A stretch of 64,000 nt of DNA from Psychromonas ingrahamii 37 (GTDB lineage: Bacteria > Pseudomonadota > Gammaproteobacteria > Enterobacterales > Psychromonadaceae). A model generated the notes under the pieces. The model worked only from the letters and a program-made list of their open reading frames with translations, did not search any database and was not told the origin of the DNA. The number at the start of each line of letters is the position of its first letter. Within the stretch, counting starts at the first letter, position 1. The position numbers were made by a program, and so were the translations under genes. Where the stretch lies: positions 3,162,001-3,226,000 of the forward strand of contig NC_008709.1 in assembly GCF_000015285.1 (NCBI RefSeq), in the 5' to 3' direction. Below, piece after piece: positions 1-8,681 of the stretch.

Positions 1-50
1 CCATTACTCGCAAAACATGTGATTGTAATTAATAACAAGTAGGAAACATC

Positions 51-821
51 ATGGCTACAACAAGAATATCGTTCTTCTCACCTATCCGAATAACGACATT
101 AATTTTATTACTAGCATTTAGCGCTATCAGTTACGCAGCTGGCAACACCACCAAGGACTCGTTTTCAAAAGCCAAAAAGATGTTAGAAAAATCGGTTTAT
201 TTTGACCACCGTGAAACTATCTACTGCGCAGCTTCTTTTGACTCCAAAAAACAGATAACAGCACCCAATGGTTTTCATACATCAAAATACGTGAAACGTG
301 CTAAGAAATTGGAGTGGGAGCATGTCGTTCCGGCTGAAAACTTTGGACGTACATTTAAAGAGTGGCCAGAAGGTTCTCCACAATGTAGTAACAATAAAGG
401 TAAGTCATTCAAAGACCGCAGATGTGCTGAGAAAGTTAATGTTGAGTACCGGCATATGCAAGCGGATATGTTCAACTTGTACCCGGCCATTGGCGCTGTT
501 AAAGCACTCAGAAGTAATTACAATTTCACTATGCTACCTGAGGAGGCCAGTGATTTTGGCAGTTGTAAAATGAAAATAGACAATAGGAAAGCAGAGCCAC
601 CTGTAGAAGCTCGTGGCCGCATTGCTAGGACGTATCTTTATATGGATGAGACTTATTCCAGATATAGCATGAGCAAATCTCAGAAGCAGTTAATGAACGC
701 TTGGGATAAAATGTATCCTGTAAATGAATGGGAGTGTAAAAGAGCTAAGAAAATAACGAGTTTGCAAGGTGGAGATAATAACGTTGTAAAATTAAGATGT
801 ACGGATAAAGGGTTATGGTAA
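51..821 (+). CDS. endA: endonuclease I (EndA/Dns family), secreted nuclease
   Basis: A periplasmic or extracellular DNase/RNase of the endonuclease I family, 256 aa, close to the usual length. A signal peptide is visible at residues 1-29 (hydrophobic LILLLAFSAISYA, cleavage after SYA). The beta-beta-alpha metal motif is present as KLEWEHVVPAENFG near residues 86-99, followed by RHMQADMFNLYPAIGAVKA, typical of Vibrio Dns/Vvn. Conserved cysteines (YCAAS, QCSN, RRCAE, GSCKM, WECKR) suggest disulfides. AGGAAA lies 8 bases before the ATG. The family digests environmental DNA for nutrients. No operon partner is visible. Confidence 0.93.
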   Translation: MATTRISFFSPIRITTLILLLAFSAISYAAGNTTKDSFSKAKKMLEKSVYFDHRETIYCAASFDSKKQITAPNGFHTSKYVKRAKKLEWEHVVPAENFGRTFKEWPEGSPQCSNNKGKSFKDRRCAEKVNVEYRHMQADMFNLYPAIGAVKALRSNYNFTMLPEEASDFGSCKMKIDNRKAEPPVEARGRIARTYLYMDETYSRYSMSKSQKQLMNAWDKMYPVNEWECKRAKKITSLQGGDNNVVKLRCTDKGLW

Positions 822-925
822 TTACCGCTCAGCGCCAAAGAACTCGAATAATTAAAAAGTGATTATTAATTCTTATTCGGTGTGTACAAATCTTGAGGAA
901 AATATTTATTAGTTTACAAGGGGTA

Positions 926-1360
926 ATGGTGGGTTCAATGGAAAAACAATACGAGAATATCGACTTCCAGGGCAAGATGTTTGGATCTATATTAGTTATT
1001 GAACGCCCAATACTCATCGCCATTTAGTACCAGATAATTTTAATTGTTGGTTATGTATATGCAAATGTGGTGATCATCTTTTAGTTGAAAATAAGCAATT
1101 TATTAATCACATAAACCAGCCGATTCGCAGTTGCGGTTGCCATAGAAAAGATCACAATTCTCTTATCGGCAATCAATATGGTTATCAAACAGTATTATGT
1201 AAAACGTTAAATCAGGGGGAAAACTGTTAATCGTATTAAGTGATATATTGCGTATTTATGTTTATGCCGTTGTGGTAATAAACATATCGCAATTGGGCAG
1301 ACCTTGTCTAAGGGAAAGTTGAAACGTTGCGGTGGCCGCTTTAGGCACAAACCGACTTGA
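926..1360 (+). pseudogene. decayed gene with two tandem CxCG...CGC zinc-ribbon-like modules
   Basis: An ATG at 926, preceded by AAGGGG, opens a frame reading MEKQYENIDFQGKMFGSILVIER and then a stop. Shifting one frame continues as NCWLCICKCGDHLLV...IRSCGC. After a further shift at about 1253 it reads YLCLCRCGNKHIAIGQTLSK and ends KRCGG. Both halves follow the pattern G-x-x-(F/Y)G...W/Y-L-C-x-C-x-CG...CGC. That pattern is common in small phage and mobile-element proteins where a zinc ribbon follows a GxxxGxLTVIE strand. At least two frameshifts make it non-functional. Function unknown. Confidence 0.5.
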
Positions 1361-1694
1361 CACTTTTGCACTATTTTCCTGTTGATGTTATCCCAATTAC
1401 GCTCGCTTTCTCCCATTAGCGAGCCTGCGATTCATTTGCACCGCACAGCTTGGTTGTTGAGATTGTAGAATTACTCTCTTTTTATAAATTCCTGTATGTT
1501 TTTTACTTTTTAATCTATTGTTTTTAAAGCCTAGAACATTTCGTAAAAGAGTTCTTTTCTGAAAATGGATAAATTCTACAGCTTCGTTATGTTTCAGTAA
1601 TAGGTGAATTATCGCCAACAGAATGTTGCGTTCATATATGAAGAGAGGATTGTTAAAGGATTATCCACGCCTCACTTTAATAAAAGGGAAAAAG

Positions 1695-1823
1695 ATGAAA
1701 AAAGTAATTGCTGCAATAGCATTGAGCTTATTTGTATCTGGTGCTGCACTTGCCCACTCAGGCGGAACAGATGCTTATGGCTGCCATACAAATCATAAAA
1801 CGGGTGGTTATCACTGCCACTAA
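1695..1823 (+). CDS. small secreted YHYH-type protein
   Basis: A 42-residue protein with a clear signal peptide (MKKVIAAIALSLFVSGAALA) and a mature part of about 22 residues, HSGGTDAYGCHTNHKTGGYHCH. This is the short Cys/His motif annotated as a YHYH domain in many bacterial secreted proteins. The paired C/H residues suggest metal binding or a disulfide, but the role is unknown. The start at 1695 is chosen because AAAAGGGA lies just upstream and the signal peptide begins there. The stop codon lies at the foot of a long imperfect palindrome. Confidence 0.7.
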   Translation: MKKVIAAIALSLFVSGAALAHSGGTDAYGCHTNHKTGGYHCH

Positions 1824-1888
1824 AACAGAACCAGCCGATCCTGTACCTCCCTATGCGGTACAAGATCGGTTGGACTAATACGTTAGGC
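1816..1888 (+). repeat. long imperfect palindrome, attC-like
   Basis: The arms accagccgatcctgtacc (1830-1847) and ggtacaagatcggttgg (1857-1873) pair almost perfectly with G-T wobbles. The outer right end is GTTAGGC (1882-1888), which fits the GTTRRRY core of integron attC sites. The left outer end only partly matches its complement. The upstream gene's stop codon falls inside the left foot, as in gene cassettes. It could instead be a simple transcription hairpin, but no U-tract follows. No integrase of the integron type is in the window. Confidence 0.35.
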
Positions 1889-1915
1889 AGACAACATAGA
1901 TTAGGAATTATGATT

Positions 1916-2142
1916 ATGAAATTAACTACTCCTCACTTTTAAATATTATTGTTATTGCATCCTTATTTTTCACGGGGCACACCATTGCTGGTGATTACGA
2001 TGATTACTCAACGTCTGGAATCAATGAAGGTGCCATTGGCTCGGGCTATGATGATTACTCTACATCAGGAGTAAATGAGGGGTCGATCGGATCAGGATCC
2101 GATGATTACTCAAATCCAGGGGTTAATGAAGGTTCGTGGTAA
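1916..2142 (+). pseudogene. frameshifted small secreted protein with three DDYS repeats
   Basis: The frame from ATG 1916 stops at once (MKLTTPHF-stop). Moving one frame at the TTTT run at 1937-1940 gives a continuous reading: a hydrophobic stretch LNIIVIASLFFTG, a signal-type end TIAG, then three repeats (DYDDYSTSGINEGAIGSG, YDDYSTSGVNEGSIGSG, SDDYSNPGVNEGSW). The repeats are about 17 aa, acidic, Tyr/Ser/Gly-rich and well conserved, so the coding frame was real until recently. A one-base loss in the T run explains the break. A sequencing error or phase variation are alternatives. Function unknown. Confidence 0.5.
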
Positions 2143-2279
2143 TAGGAAAATTGCCTAACAAACGGCTGCACCGGAAAAATTTCCACTCTCACCTTTTTTG
2201 CATAAAAGCACGCAAAAAAGCCGCCATCAAAAATTTTATCGGTGAGACGGGCTTTATGTGTAAAAAAGGAGATCGCATC

Positions 2280-2549
2280 ATGAAATTTAGAAAACTAATT
2301 CTTATTGCCTTATTTGCTATTCCTGCTGTTTCATTTGCTTGGGATGGTTACGACTATGAGTCTGGAAACTATGTAGAAATTGACAAGGGCAACTTGGTCA
2401 GAGAAGGTGAAGAAATTGAGTACTACGATTACGGCAGTGGCGAATATCGTTACGGTGAAGTTCAAGATGTTCAAAGTTCAGGAAGTGGCGCAGAAGTCGA
2501 GATATATGATTATGACTCTGGCGAATACCGCACATTCGAAATGGATTAA
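2280..2549 (+). CDS. small secreted protein resembling DUF5334
   Basis: An 89-residue protein with a signal peptide (MKFRKLILIALFAIPAVSFA) and an acidic mature region beginning WDGYDYESGNYVEI. Repeated YDYGSGEYRYG and YDYDSGEYRTF motifs and the phrase KGNLVREGEEIEYYDY recall proteins annotated DUF5334 in Vibrio and enterobacteria. AAAGGAG lies 7 bases before ATG 2280, which decides this start over an upstream in-frame one. Its repeats resemble in style those of the broken gene just upstream (acidic Tyr/Asp/Ser/Gly). Role unknown; probably periplasmic or exported. Confidence 0.65.
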   Translation: MKFRKLILIALFAIPAVSFAWDGYDYESGNYVEIDKGNLVREGEEIEYYDYGSGEYRYGEVQDVQSSGSGAEVEIYDYDSGEYRTFEMD

Positions 2550-2609
2550 ACATATAACAAGTGCAGGCAAGGAAGGCTCCTGACGTCGCGGCCCTACTGC
2601 AAGCTGTTT

Positions 2610-3091
2610 GCTATCAGCACGATTCAAAAACTTTATGCGATAGAAAAGCGCACCAAGTTATGACCCGCCAAGGAACGCCAGAGAATAAGGAAAATCGAGT
2701 CTGTCCCTATTTTAGATAAATTCAAAATATGGCTAGATAAAACCTCACAAACCCTACTACCCAAAAGCTACTTGGGTACCGCAGTATCGTACATGTTGAA
2801 TTATTGGCAAGCGTTAACACGCTATGTTGAAAACGGTGAATTGAGCATTGATAATAATGTTACTGACCGGGATATCCGGCCCTTTACGACGGGGAGAAAA
2901 ACTGGATGTTTGCACAATCAGTAAAAGGGGCCCAAGCCAGTGCGGTGCTTTACAGTATTGTGATGACCTGCCGAGCCAATGATATTAACCCTTATTTTTA
3001 TTTCCAGAAGCTGTTCGAAGAATTACCTAATCGTGTAGAAGGTGCCGATTTAAGCGATTTATTACCGTGGCATGCTCAGTTCAAGCCTTGA
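2610..3091 (+). pseudogene. IS66-family transposase (TnpC) C-terminal remnant
   Basis: The translation LYAIEKR...ESVPILDKFKIWLDKT, LPKSYLGTAVSYMLNYWQAL and IDNNVTDRDIRPF, then MFAQSVKGAQASAVLYSIV and PYFYFQKLFEELPN, follows the C-terminal part of IS66 DDE transposases. An in-frame TGA interrupts the start, after RTKL. A one-base deletion in the GRKNW motif near 2900 shifts the frame. The N-terminal two thirds and the tnpA/tnpB genes are absent. It is a dead fragment and marks past IS activity beside the trio element. Confidence 0.85.
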
Positions 3092-3131
3092 TTTAGCTGA
3101 GTACACTGCTTAACTGCGCGCTTACTTTGCT

Positions 3132-3165
3132 ATGGACTTAAGCCAATAAAAAACATTAAGTCCAT
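3132..3165. repeat. perfect 10-bp inverted repeat
   Basis: ATGGACTTAA (3132-3141) and TTAAGTCCAT (3156-3165) are separated by 14 AT-rich bases. It lies about 50 bases beyond the end of the gmtX-like gene and just after the IS66 remnant. It could be a rho-independent-like terminator for the minus-strand trio operon or an element-end feature. The sequence alone does not decide. Confidence 0.5.
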
Positions 3166-3213
3166 GAACTTTTTCATGTGCAAGACTTTAGTTCACCAAG
3201 GAGGCGCATTAGG

Positions 3214-3816
3214 CTATATCAGATGTGCCTTTGTGTTTTTAAGGTACCACTCGAAGAATTCAGGACAATCTTCTTTTGTAAATAATGTTTTTGGAATTAT
3301 AGATGCTGTATCAATAACAACATCTTCTGTTATTTTGATTGAGTCCATACCAAGAGTATTTAATAGCTTCATAATAATTGAGAATGCACTACTATCATCT
3401 ATCACAGGCTCTTTTTGTGTTCTAATGCGTATGTTTTTATCTTCCAGTAGGCTTACCTCAGATAGTTGCTTTGAAAGTTCTTGTTCTAGTGTTGCCACTT
3501 GCTTTTTTAATAGCCTTACTGATGAGCGTTCTATCATTAGCTCTTGCCTAACAGATGAATCTTTTACAACAGCTCCTTTATCGAGAAATCCATCAACCAG
3601 TCTCCTGTAATCCTTGTTTGTTCTTAACGTGGTTGACACGATATTTTCATTAAACTCTGATTTTATATGCTCAGATAGCCGCTCTGAAAATGGGGTTATT
3701 CTTTCACCTCGATGTTTTTTAATAGTCTTTAGGGCCTTTTTGATAATTTCAACCCTGTCGTCCACGAGTTGTGCTTTTGACATTTTAAGATAATCACCTC
3801 GTTTTTCTATTTTCAT
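3214..3816 (-). CDS. gmtX: GmtX-like third protein of a Gamma-Mobile-Trio element
   Basis: A 200-residue, highly charged protein. A probable coiled coil spans about residues 93-128 (ELMIERSSVRLLKKQVATLE, KQLSEVSLLEDKNIRI). The N-terminal part resembles the small proteins that accompany site-specific recombinase pairs or trios. GGAGGG lies well placed before the ATG at 3816. It is the last gene of a three-gene unit, 11 bases after the stop of the 1099-aa protein. Assignment to GmtX rests on position and size rather than on a recognised domain; molecular role unknown, presumably needed for excision or integration. Confidence 0.6.
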   Translation of the reverse strand: MKIEKRGDYLKMSKAQLVDDRVEIIKKALKTIKKHRGERITPFSERLSEHIKSEFNENIVSTTLRTNKDYRRLVDGFLDKGAVVKDSSVRQELMIERSSVRLLKKQVATLEQELSKQLSEVSLLEDKNIRIRTQKEPVIDDSSAFSIIMKLLNTLGMDSIKITEDVVIDTASIIPKTLFTKEDCPEFFEWYLKNTKAHLI

Positions 3817-3827
3817 GATTTACCCTC

Positions 3828-6800
3828 CTACTCAAAAAGTTCTAGTCCGATTTTGTCTTCTGTTATTCTGGTATTTTCCATTAATTCCAAAACAGTTTTT
3901 CCTTCAAGTTCAGCTAGCATTTCTAGGTTTTTTAGTGTGTATTTTATGGGATTTAGTTCCAGTCCATGCTCAAGGTCGTCAATGGATATGTCCATCTTTG
4001 ACATATTTGTCATGAGCCGTCTGGAAAGGCGAGAAGCCATTTGTATGAGTAGGTTGCTTTGTAGCATGGGAGAACCATCAACTTCTTTCAATCTAGCTAG
4101 CAGCCGAGCCTTAATGGAATTTGGTATAACCTCTTTAAATTGATGATTAGGATCTCCTGTAATATCCATATTTCTTAAAAAATCCGTCCTAACTTTCCAT
4201 GCACTTGCCCGCTTCGCTTTCTGGAGGATTTCATGCTGTATAAAAACTAAATCACTGCTTAAAATACCATCTCGTTTGATTTTTATATAGAGCTCTTTTA
4301 TTTCATCAACTATCATTCTGATTGTTGCAGCAATAGCTGGTCTGTGTTTTTTTACTACGATGGCCTTGTAGCATACGTGACAGTTCTTTTCTCCAATTTC
4401 CCTTACAATTGCTGAGGGACAGATGTTATTGTATGGGCATATATGAGTAGGGTTCAATGCTATCTCATTCACGGAAATATTCTCAATCTCCTCTATGCCA
4501 GACGTTTGCCCGCTTGGTGCAAAGTTGGATATACCGCCAAATTGTTTACTAAATGTTTTTTCAACGACTGATTTAGCAATTTCATCAAAGCTAATTGATG
4601 TGTCTTTTACTGAGATTACATTAACACCAAGATCAGCCCGTTGTTTGTCTGTTATTTCTCTTATTGCAAGTTCTTGCTCTGGAGTGTTCGTTGTGTAATA
4701 AGCTTGAGTTTCGTCAGATTGACCAGTGAACATTTTAGTAATTGCTTTGTCATCGGTTAGCACACTGAATATGCTTACCAGTTCGGTTCTTAGCGCATGA
4801 ATAGTATGTGCTGACTTAATGGCTATAGGGGTAAAGCTAACAGCTTCTTCGCCGGGGGCGTTAATTATTTTATATGTCGCATGCCTTGGTGTGCGATTAA
4901 GCCTCTTGTAATAAAGAAAATCAATACCAGGTGTTTTCAGAGGTGCGTAAAAGTTTGTGCTCTCAAACTCCAGATCGGAATCAGTTAAACAGGCTTCAAA
5001 CTGCTGTAAAGGCATACTAAGGTTGTAGACTATATCTGAGTTTGTTTCTGTTGTTTGTAACAATGGCTTTATTATGCCAAACTCACTATTGGGGTTGTTT
5101 TGATAGAATACCCCCTCAGTGAATGAAGTGTGGGTGTTAAAGTTTCGGATTTTTCTTACAAGCCTAAGCAAATTAAAGACTTCATATGGTACATTGCTCT
5201 CCATTCCACCACTATTTACTTTATCAGTATTTATATAAAGAGGCACGAGTCCTTCTGTGGTTTTTCCGTCGTAAATCGCGTCAAATGAATCTGTATCGAG
5301 CCACATTCCGTTAGATGCTCTTTGCCCTGCGTAACAAGCCAAGAGTACATTGAACTGTCTTTGATAATCCAAATGCTTGATGGGGAACTTACGATTGCCA
5401 AGCCAAGAGCTTCTTTGTGTAAAGGAGCCATAGTCTAACTTTTTAATTTTAAGTATGTTTCCATCAAATAGATCTATTTCCCGATCCACGTAAATACATT
5501 TTTCTTTCTCGTTATATTCTACCTCTGAAACCTTAATGCCCGTAAATTCTTCTACCTCTTTCCGTACAGCCACTGCTTGGCTTAATAGGTATGGTTCACT
5601 AGCATCTCTAAAAAAAAACTCTATTTTATTGCATGTATCAAGTAGCATAATTTTACAGACTTCTTTTGTGAAAAGTCTGTATCTAATCCAATAGTTCACA
5701 TCGAACCTTTGTTTTACTGAACCTTTCAAGGCTGTTCCAATGTTAGAGTTTTTCTCGATGGGGTTTGCTTTTATATTGAAGCCTTTTAACGAACTGAAAC
5801 TTGCAGTGATGTAGTCAAAATATCTGTGAATAGTACCGATGATATCTCTGTGTAAATTATTGTTTTCTGTTACATCGTTTTTTTTATAATTGCTGACTTT
5901 AGCAATAAAATCATGAATACTCATTGGGTAGATTTTTTCTAATTCCTTAGCATTAATGCTGCTGTCAACTACAGTAGAGAACTCTACAAACACATACTTA
6001 TGAAATTCTTCTGGGGTGGATGGGAATTTAAAACATGTTTCGGGATGCTTATAAAAGAAGGCGGGGAGATAACCAAATAAATATGCATTAAAGTAAGCTA
6101 ATTTACTCTTCAATGACTTTTTTGTATTTGCCTCAAATTTCTTTTGGTGTAAAAAATCATTTTGACTCAAAAGCCACTTATTGTTTTGATCTTCTGGAGT
6201 GAAATTATTTAGTGAAGTTACATCAATCTTAATGCCTGAAAAATCTACATTCGTTGGTTTAACAGTAAATATAAGTACCTTGGCTTGGTCATTAATTAAA
6301 AGGCCTGCGATATTCTTTGCGGATTGAAATTGCTCCATTCTGTAATTTAAATGGAGTTCATCCTTGACATGCTTCACACCTACACCAATACCCATATTTT
6401 CATATGATTCTTTGATATATTCATCCTGCAAATCTGTATTATAATACTCATCGAAGTACCCCAAAATCGGCTTAAGTGACAGGTTGCCTTGCGACGATTT
6501 AATTATTTCAATACGATGCGCATTTAAGTGCTTTACGTTAATATCTTTAATATCATCTATGCCAAATCGAATTAAATACGCAGCAAAATTAAGACATGTT
6601 TTATTAAACGTTTTATATTTTCGGTTGTCATGGATAGGGTCAACTAAATCAATTAGCTCTTTGCTTTTTTCATATCTAGCTTTTGTGGATATATTAATTA
6701 TGTCCATAGCTATTTTAGGTAGGCAAAAACTAAAAAGGGTTGTATATATTTGATGGGGGTTGTTGGTGAATACATCGCCTAATCGAGCATGAATGGGAAG

Positions 6801-7127
6801 CTCTATAATCTTTTTCTTTGCTGCATTTGCGTATAAGCAAAAAATTACATTGCATAATTTAGTATATGCTCCCTTTGAATTTCTAGGTATATCAAATGGA
6901 AATATTTCTCGAACGTCATTTTCCTCCAATGCATTGGTGTTATATTTCCCGGACAATAATTGTAGCGTTGTATCGAAAAATTCTTTATCAAACTCCTGGA
7001 TAGAAAAAAGCTCATAAGCGAAATAAGCAATTAAATCGTTCTTGCTGCATTTCCCTTTTTTATCTACAACTACTTTTAAATCCTCTCTAAAAGAATTGCT
7101 CAGAGCAATATAGGTACTAGCGTCCAT
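3828..7127 (-). CDS. gmtZ: GmtZ-like large integrase-associated protein (VPA1269 family)
   Basis: A 1099-residue cytosolic protein with no membrane segments. Residues about 893-922 carry two close cysteine pairs (HICPYNNIC and CHVC), probably a zinc site, followed by a basic helical C-terminus. Its size, its overlap of 11 bases with the upstream tyrosine recombinase and the small gene after it match the Gamma-Mobile-Trio (GMT) gene order Y-Z-X described in Vibrio and other gammaproteobacteria. In that system all three are thought to mobilise islands carrying defence and toxin cargo. GGGAGA precedes the ATG. The family name is recalled from gene order, not from an alignment. Confidence 0.65.
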   Translation of the reverse strand: MDASTYIALSNSFREDLKVVVDKKGKCSKNDLIAYFAYELFSIQEFDKEFFDTTLQLLSGKYNTNALEENDVREIFPFDIPRNSKGAYTKLCNVIFCLYANAAKKKIIELPIHARLGDVFTNNPHQIYTTLFSFCLPKIAMDIINISTKARYEKSKELIDLVDPIHDNRKYKTFNKTCLNFAAYLIRFGIDDIKDINVKHLNAHRIEIIKSSQGNLSLKPILGYFDEYYNTDLQDEYIKESYENMGIGVGVKHVKDELHLNYRMEQFQSAKNIAGLLINDQAKVLIFTVKPTNVDFSGIKIDVTSLNNFTPEDQNNKWLLSQNDFLHQKKFEANTKKSLKSKLAYFNAYLFGYLPAFFYKHPETCFKFPSTPEEFHKYVFVEFSTVVDSSINAKELEKIYPMSIHDFIAKVSNYKKNDVTENNNLHRDIIGTIHRYFDYITASFSSLKGFNIKANPIEKNSNIGTALKGSVKQRFDVNYWIRYRLFTKEVCKIMLLDTCNKIEFFFRDASEPYLLSQAVAVRKEVEEFTGIKVSEVEYNEKEKCIYVDREIDLFDGNILKIKKLDYGSFTQRSSWLGNRKFPIKHLDYQRQFNVLLACYAGQRASNGMWLDTDSFDAIYDGKTTEGLVPLYINTDKVNSGGMESNVPYEVFNLLRLVRKIRNFNTHTSFTEGVFYQNNPNSEFGIIKPLLQTTETNSDIVYNLSMPLQQFEACLTDSDLEFESTNFYAPLKTPGIDFLYYKRLNRTPRHATYKIINAPGEEAVSFTPIAIKSAHTIHALRTELVSIFSVLTDDKAITKMFTGQSDETQAYYTTNTPEQELAIREITDKQRADLGVNVISVKDTSISFDEIAKSVVEKTFSKQFGGISNFAPSGQTSGIEEIENISVNEIALNPTHICPYNNICPSAIVREIGEKNCHVCYKAIVVKKHRPAIAATIRMIVDEIKELYIKIKRDGILSSDLVFIQHEILQKAKRASAWKVRTDFLRNMDITGDPNHQFKEVIPNSIKARLLARLKEVDGSPMLQSNLLIQMASRLSRRLMTNMSKMDISIDDLEHGLELNPIKYTLKNLEMLAELEGKTVLELMENTRITEDKIGLELFE

Positions 7128-8529
7128 AATTCAATTCTCCCTTTATTCGTTTAACTTGTTGATCAATGTTTCGGTGAACGAGTCCCTTTAAATTATTGTT
7201 ATTGCATTCCAAAATCCCATTAGCGACTTCCATTGCGGCTCTAATTATAAAGCTACTTTTAACCGCATATTTTCTGGTTGTTTTTTCACTTGCATGACCC
7301 ATCATTGTATTTACTGTGCCGATCGAAAGACCGAAAGAATTTCCAACTGGGATAAAATTAAGGCACCACACACCATAAAAGTGTCTGAGTGAGTGTAATG
7401 TGTATATTTTTTTTAGTTTGAGTTCTTTTTGGAGGGCTTTAAAGCTGCTTGCTACACTCTGCGAGGGCTTGAAGATAGGATCCCCATGGTTATTATTTGA
7501 ATTGGATACGAATAAGACCTCATGCGTTACATTAATGCGTTCTAAGGATAAGTAATTACATAAATTATCAAAAAAAATACTTCGGAATGGTTCGATAAAA
7601 TAGACTTCTGACGTATCTCGGCCTTTAAACTCAAGTTTGTTTCTTTGTTCCTGTGAAAACACCGAAAAATGGGACTTTCTGTGTGTTGGATCTATAATTC
7701 TAACCGTTTCATTTTCTATATCAACATCTTGCAACAATACTTGGGAACCTTCAGACCCCCTTATTCCCGTCCCAGCGAGTAATGACCAGAAGCATTTGTC
7801 TCTATAGGTCTTGGCGTTCTCAATAAGATCTAAAATGTGTTCAAAGGGGAAAGCTTTATGTACAAGAGATCCATCTGTATCAGAGTTGTTTCTCAACTTC
7901 TTTGAGAAGAAAATCTTGTCGTTAGTATACTTTGCTCCACCTTTGATGACGTTCGAAATTACGCTGTTTCTGCTAATGCCTTGGATTTCATTATCAGTAA
8001 GCTTTCTTCTTTTCAATACATTATTAAATAGAACGACTTCTTCTAGTGATAGGTCTAGATTAACTAAGCCTTGTTCCTTAAAGTTCAATAGTTCATTTTG
8101 AAGACTTGCAGAATGTGTTATGAAAGTAGTCACACTGGACAAATGGCGGGTTACACTGGCAGGTTTAATAGCTCTAGAATTTAGTTTGTTGGCTGCATAT
8201 TTTGCTAAAACATAATCACTATCAACACCGTTAAGTAAGTAATCTGGATACTGAATTATTATCTCTTTTAGTGGCGTGGTTAATCTTATTTCTGTAAGTA
8301 GTCGATTTATATCTTCTAAATCATCAAACGCGGACAAATACTCAAAGAGCCTCTTTAGATCTTGGGCATAAGCGTTAATTGTTGATTGGCTACTTCCCTT
8401 ATTGATTTCCATTTCTAAGAAGTCACTATATTCTTTTATTTTTCCTGCTGCGCTACTCAAAAGAGCATAGGAATACTTGCCAGTTCTTGATGAATAGCGG
8501 ATTTTATTGAAGGAGATTTTATTGTACAC
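7117..8529 (-). CDS. gmtY: tyrosine recombinase (GmtY-like)
   Basis: A 470-residue tyrosine recombinase. A SAM-like N-terminal DNA-binding region spans roughly residues 30-150. The catalytic domain shows R257 (TGIRGSEG), H379-x-x-R382 (LHSLRHFYG), H412 (MMGHAS) and the nucleophile Y421 (TTRKYAV), so all catalytic residues are present. The start is GTG 8529 with GAG nearby. It leads the trio operon and overlaps the large gene by 11 bases. Some 150 bases upstream lies an intact tRNA-Arg gene, the usual sort of target for this enzyme class. Confidence 0.85.
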   Translation of the reverse strand: MYNKISFNKIRYSSRTGKYSYALLSSAAGKIKEYSDFLEMEINKGSSQSTINAYAQDLKRLFEYLSAFDDLEDINRLLTEIRLTTPLKEIIIQYPDYLLNGVDSDYVLAKYAANKLNSRAIKPASVTRHLSSVTTFITHSASLQNELLNFKEQGLVNLDLSLEEVVLFNNVLKRRKLTDNEIQGISRNSVISNVIKGGAKYTNDKIFFSKKLRNNSDTDGSLVHKAFPFEHILDLIENAKTYRDKCFWSLLAGTGIRGSEGSQVLLQDVDIENETVRIIDPTHRKSHFSVFSQEQRNKLEFKGRDTSEVYFIEPFRSIFFDNLCNYLSLERINVTHEVLFVSNSNNNHGDPIFKPSQSVASSFKALQKELKLKKIYTLHSLRHFYGVWCLNFIPVGNSFGLSIGTVNTMMGHASEKTTRKYAVKSSFIIRAAMEVANGILECNNNNLKGLVHRNIDQQVKRIKGELNYGR

Positions 8530-8569
8530 TTTTTCTCAACCCTTAAATTTCGATATTTAAGTGTACTAT
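8521..8569. promoter_or_regulatory. inverted repeat flanking the recombinase start
   Basis: ATTGTACACTT (8521-8531) and AAGTGTACTAT (8559-8569) are inverted copies matching at 10 of 11 positions, with 27 bases between. One arm covers the GTG start codon region of the recombinase. Such an arrangement could be an operator for autoregulation or recombinase arm-binding sites. Confidence 0.35.
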
Positions 8570-8610
8570 AGTTTATAATAAAATGTTAATCAACAGATTT
8601 TAAAACAGGC

Positions 8611-8644
8611 AAAAAAAAAGCACCTCTCCAGAGATGGAGGGTGC
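8611..8644 (-). terminator. terminator after tRNA-Arg
   Basis: On the minus strand a stem GCACCCTCC / GGAG(A)GGTGC with a short loop is followed by nine U residues. It sits 38 bases beyond the tRNA-Arg 3' end and before the recombinase start, so the tRNA and the element are separate transcription units. Confidence 0.85.
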
Positions 8645-8681
8645 TATATTTGATGTAAGTTATTGATTTTAAATATATATG

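Noticed and set aside
1937-1943. Programmed -1 frameshift site in the DDYS-repeat gene
   Set aside because: The sequence CACTTTTAA is not a proper slippery heptamer and no downstream stimulatory structure is evident; a simple indel is more likely.
2153-2290. Second complete attC site after the DDYS-repeat gene
   Set aside because: GCCTAAC opens it, but no GTTRRRY partner closes it before the next gene; only a core-site match remains.
3164-3610. Plus-strand open frame of 148 codons
   Set aside because: It is antisense to the gmtX-like gene, which has a good ribosome site and sits in an operon.
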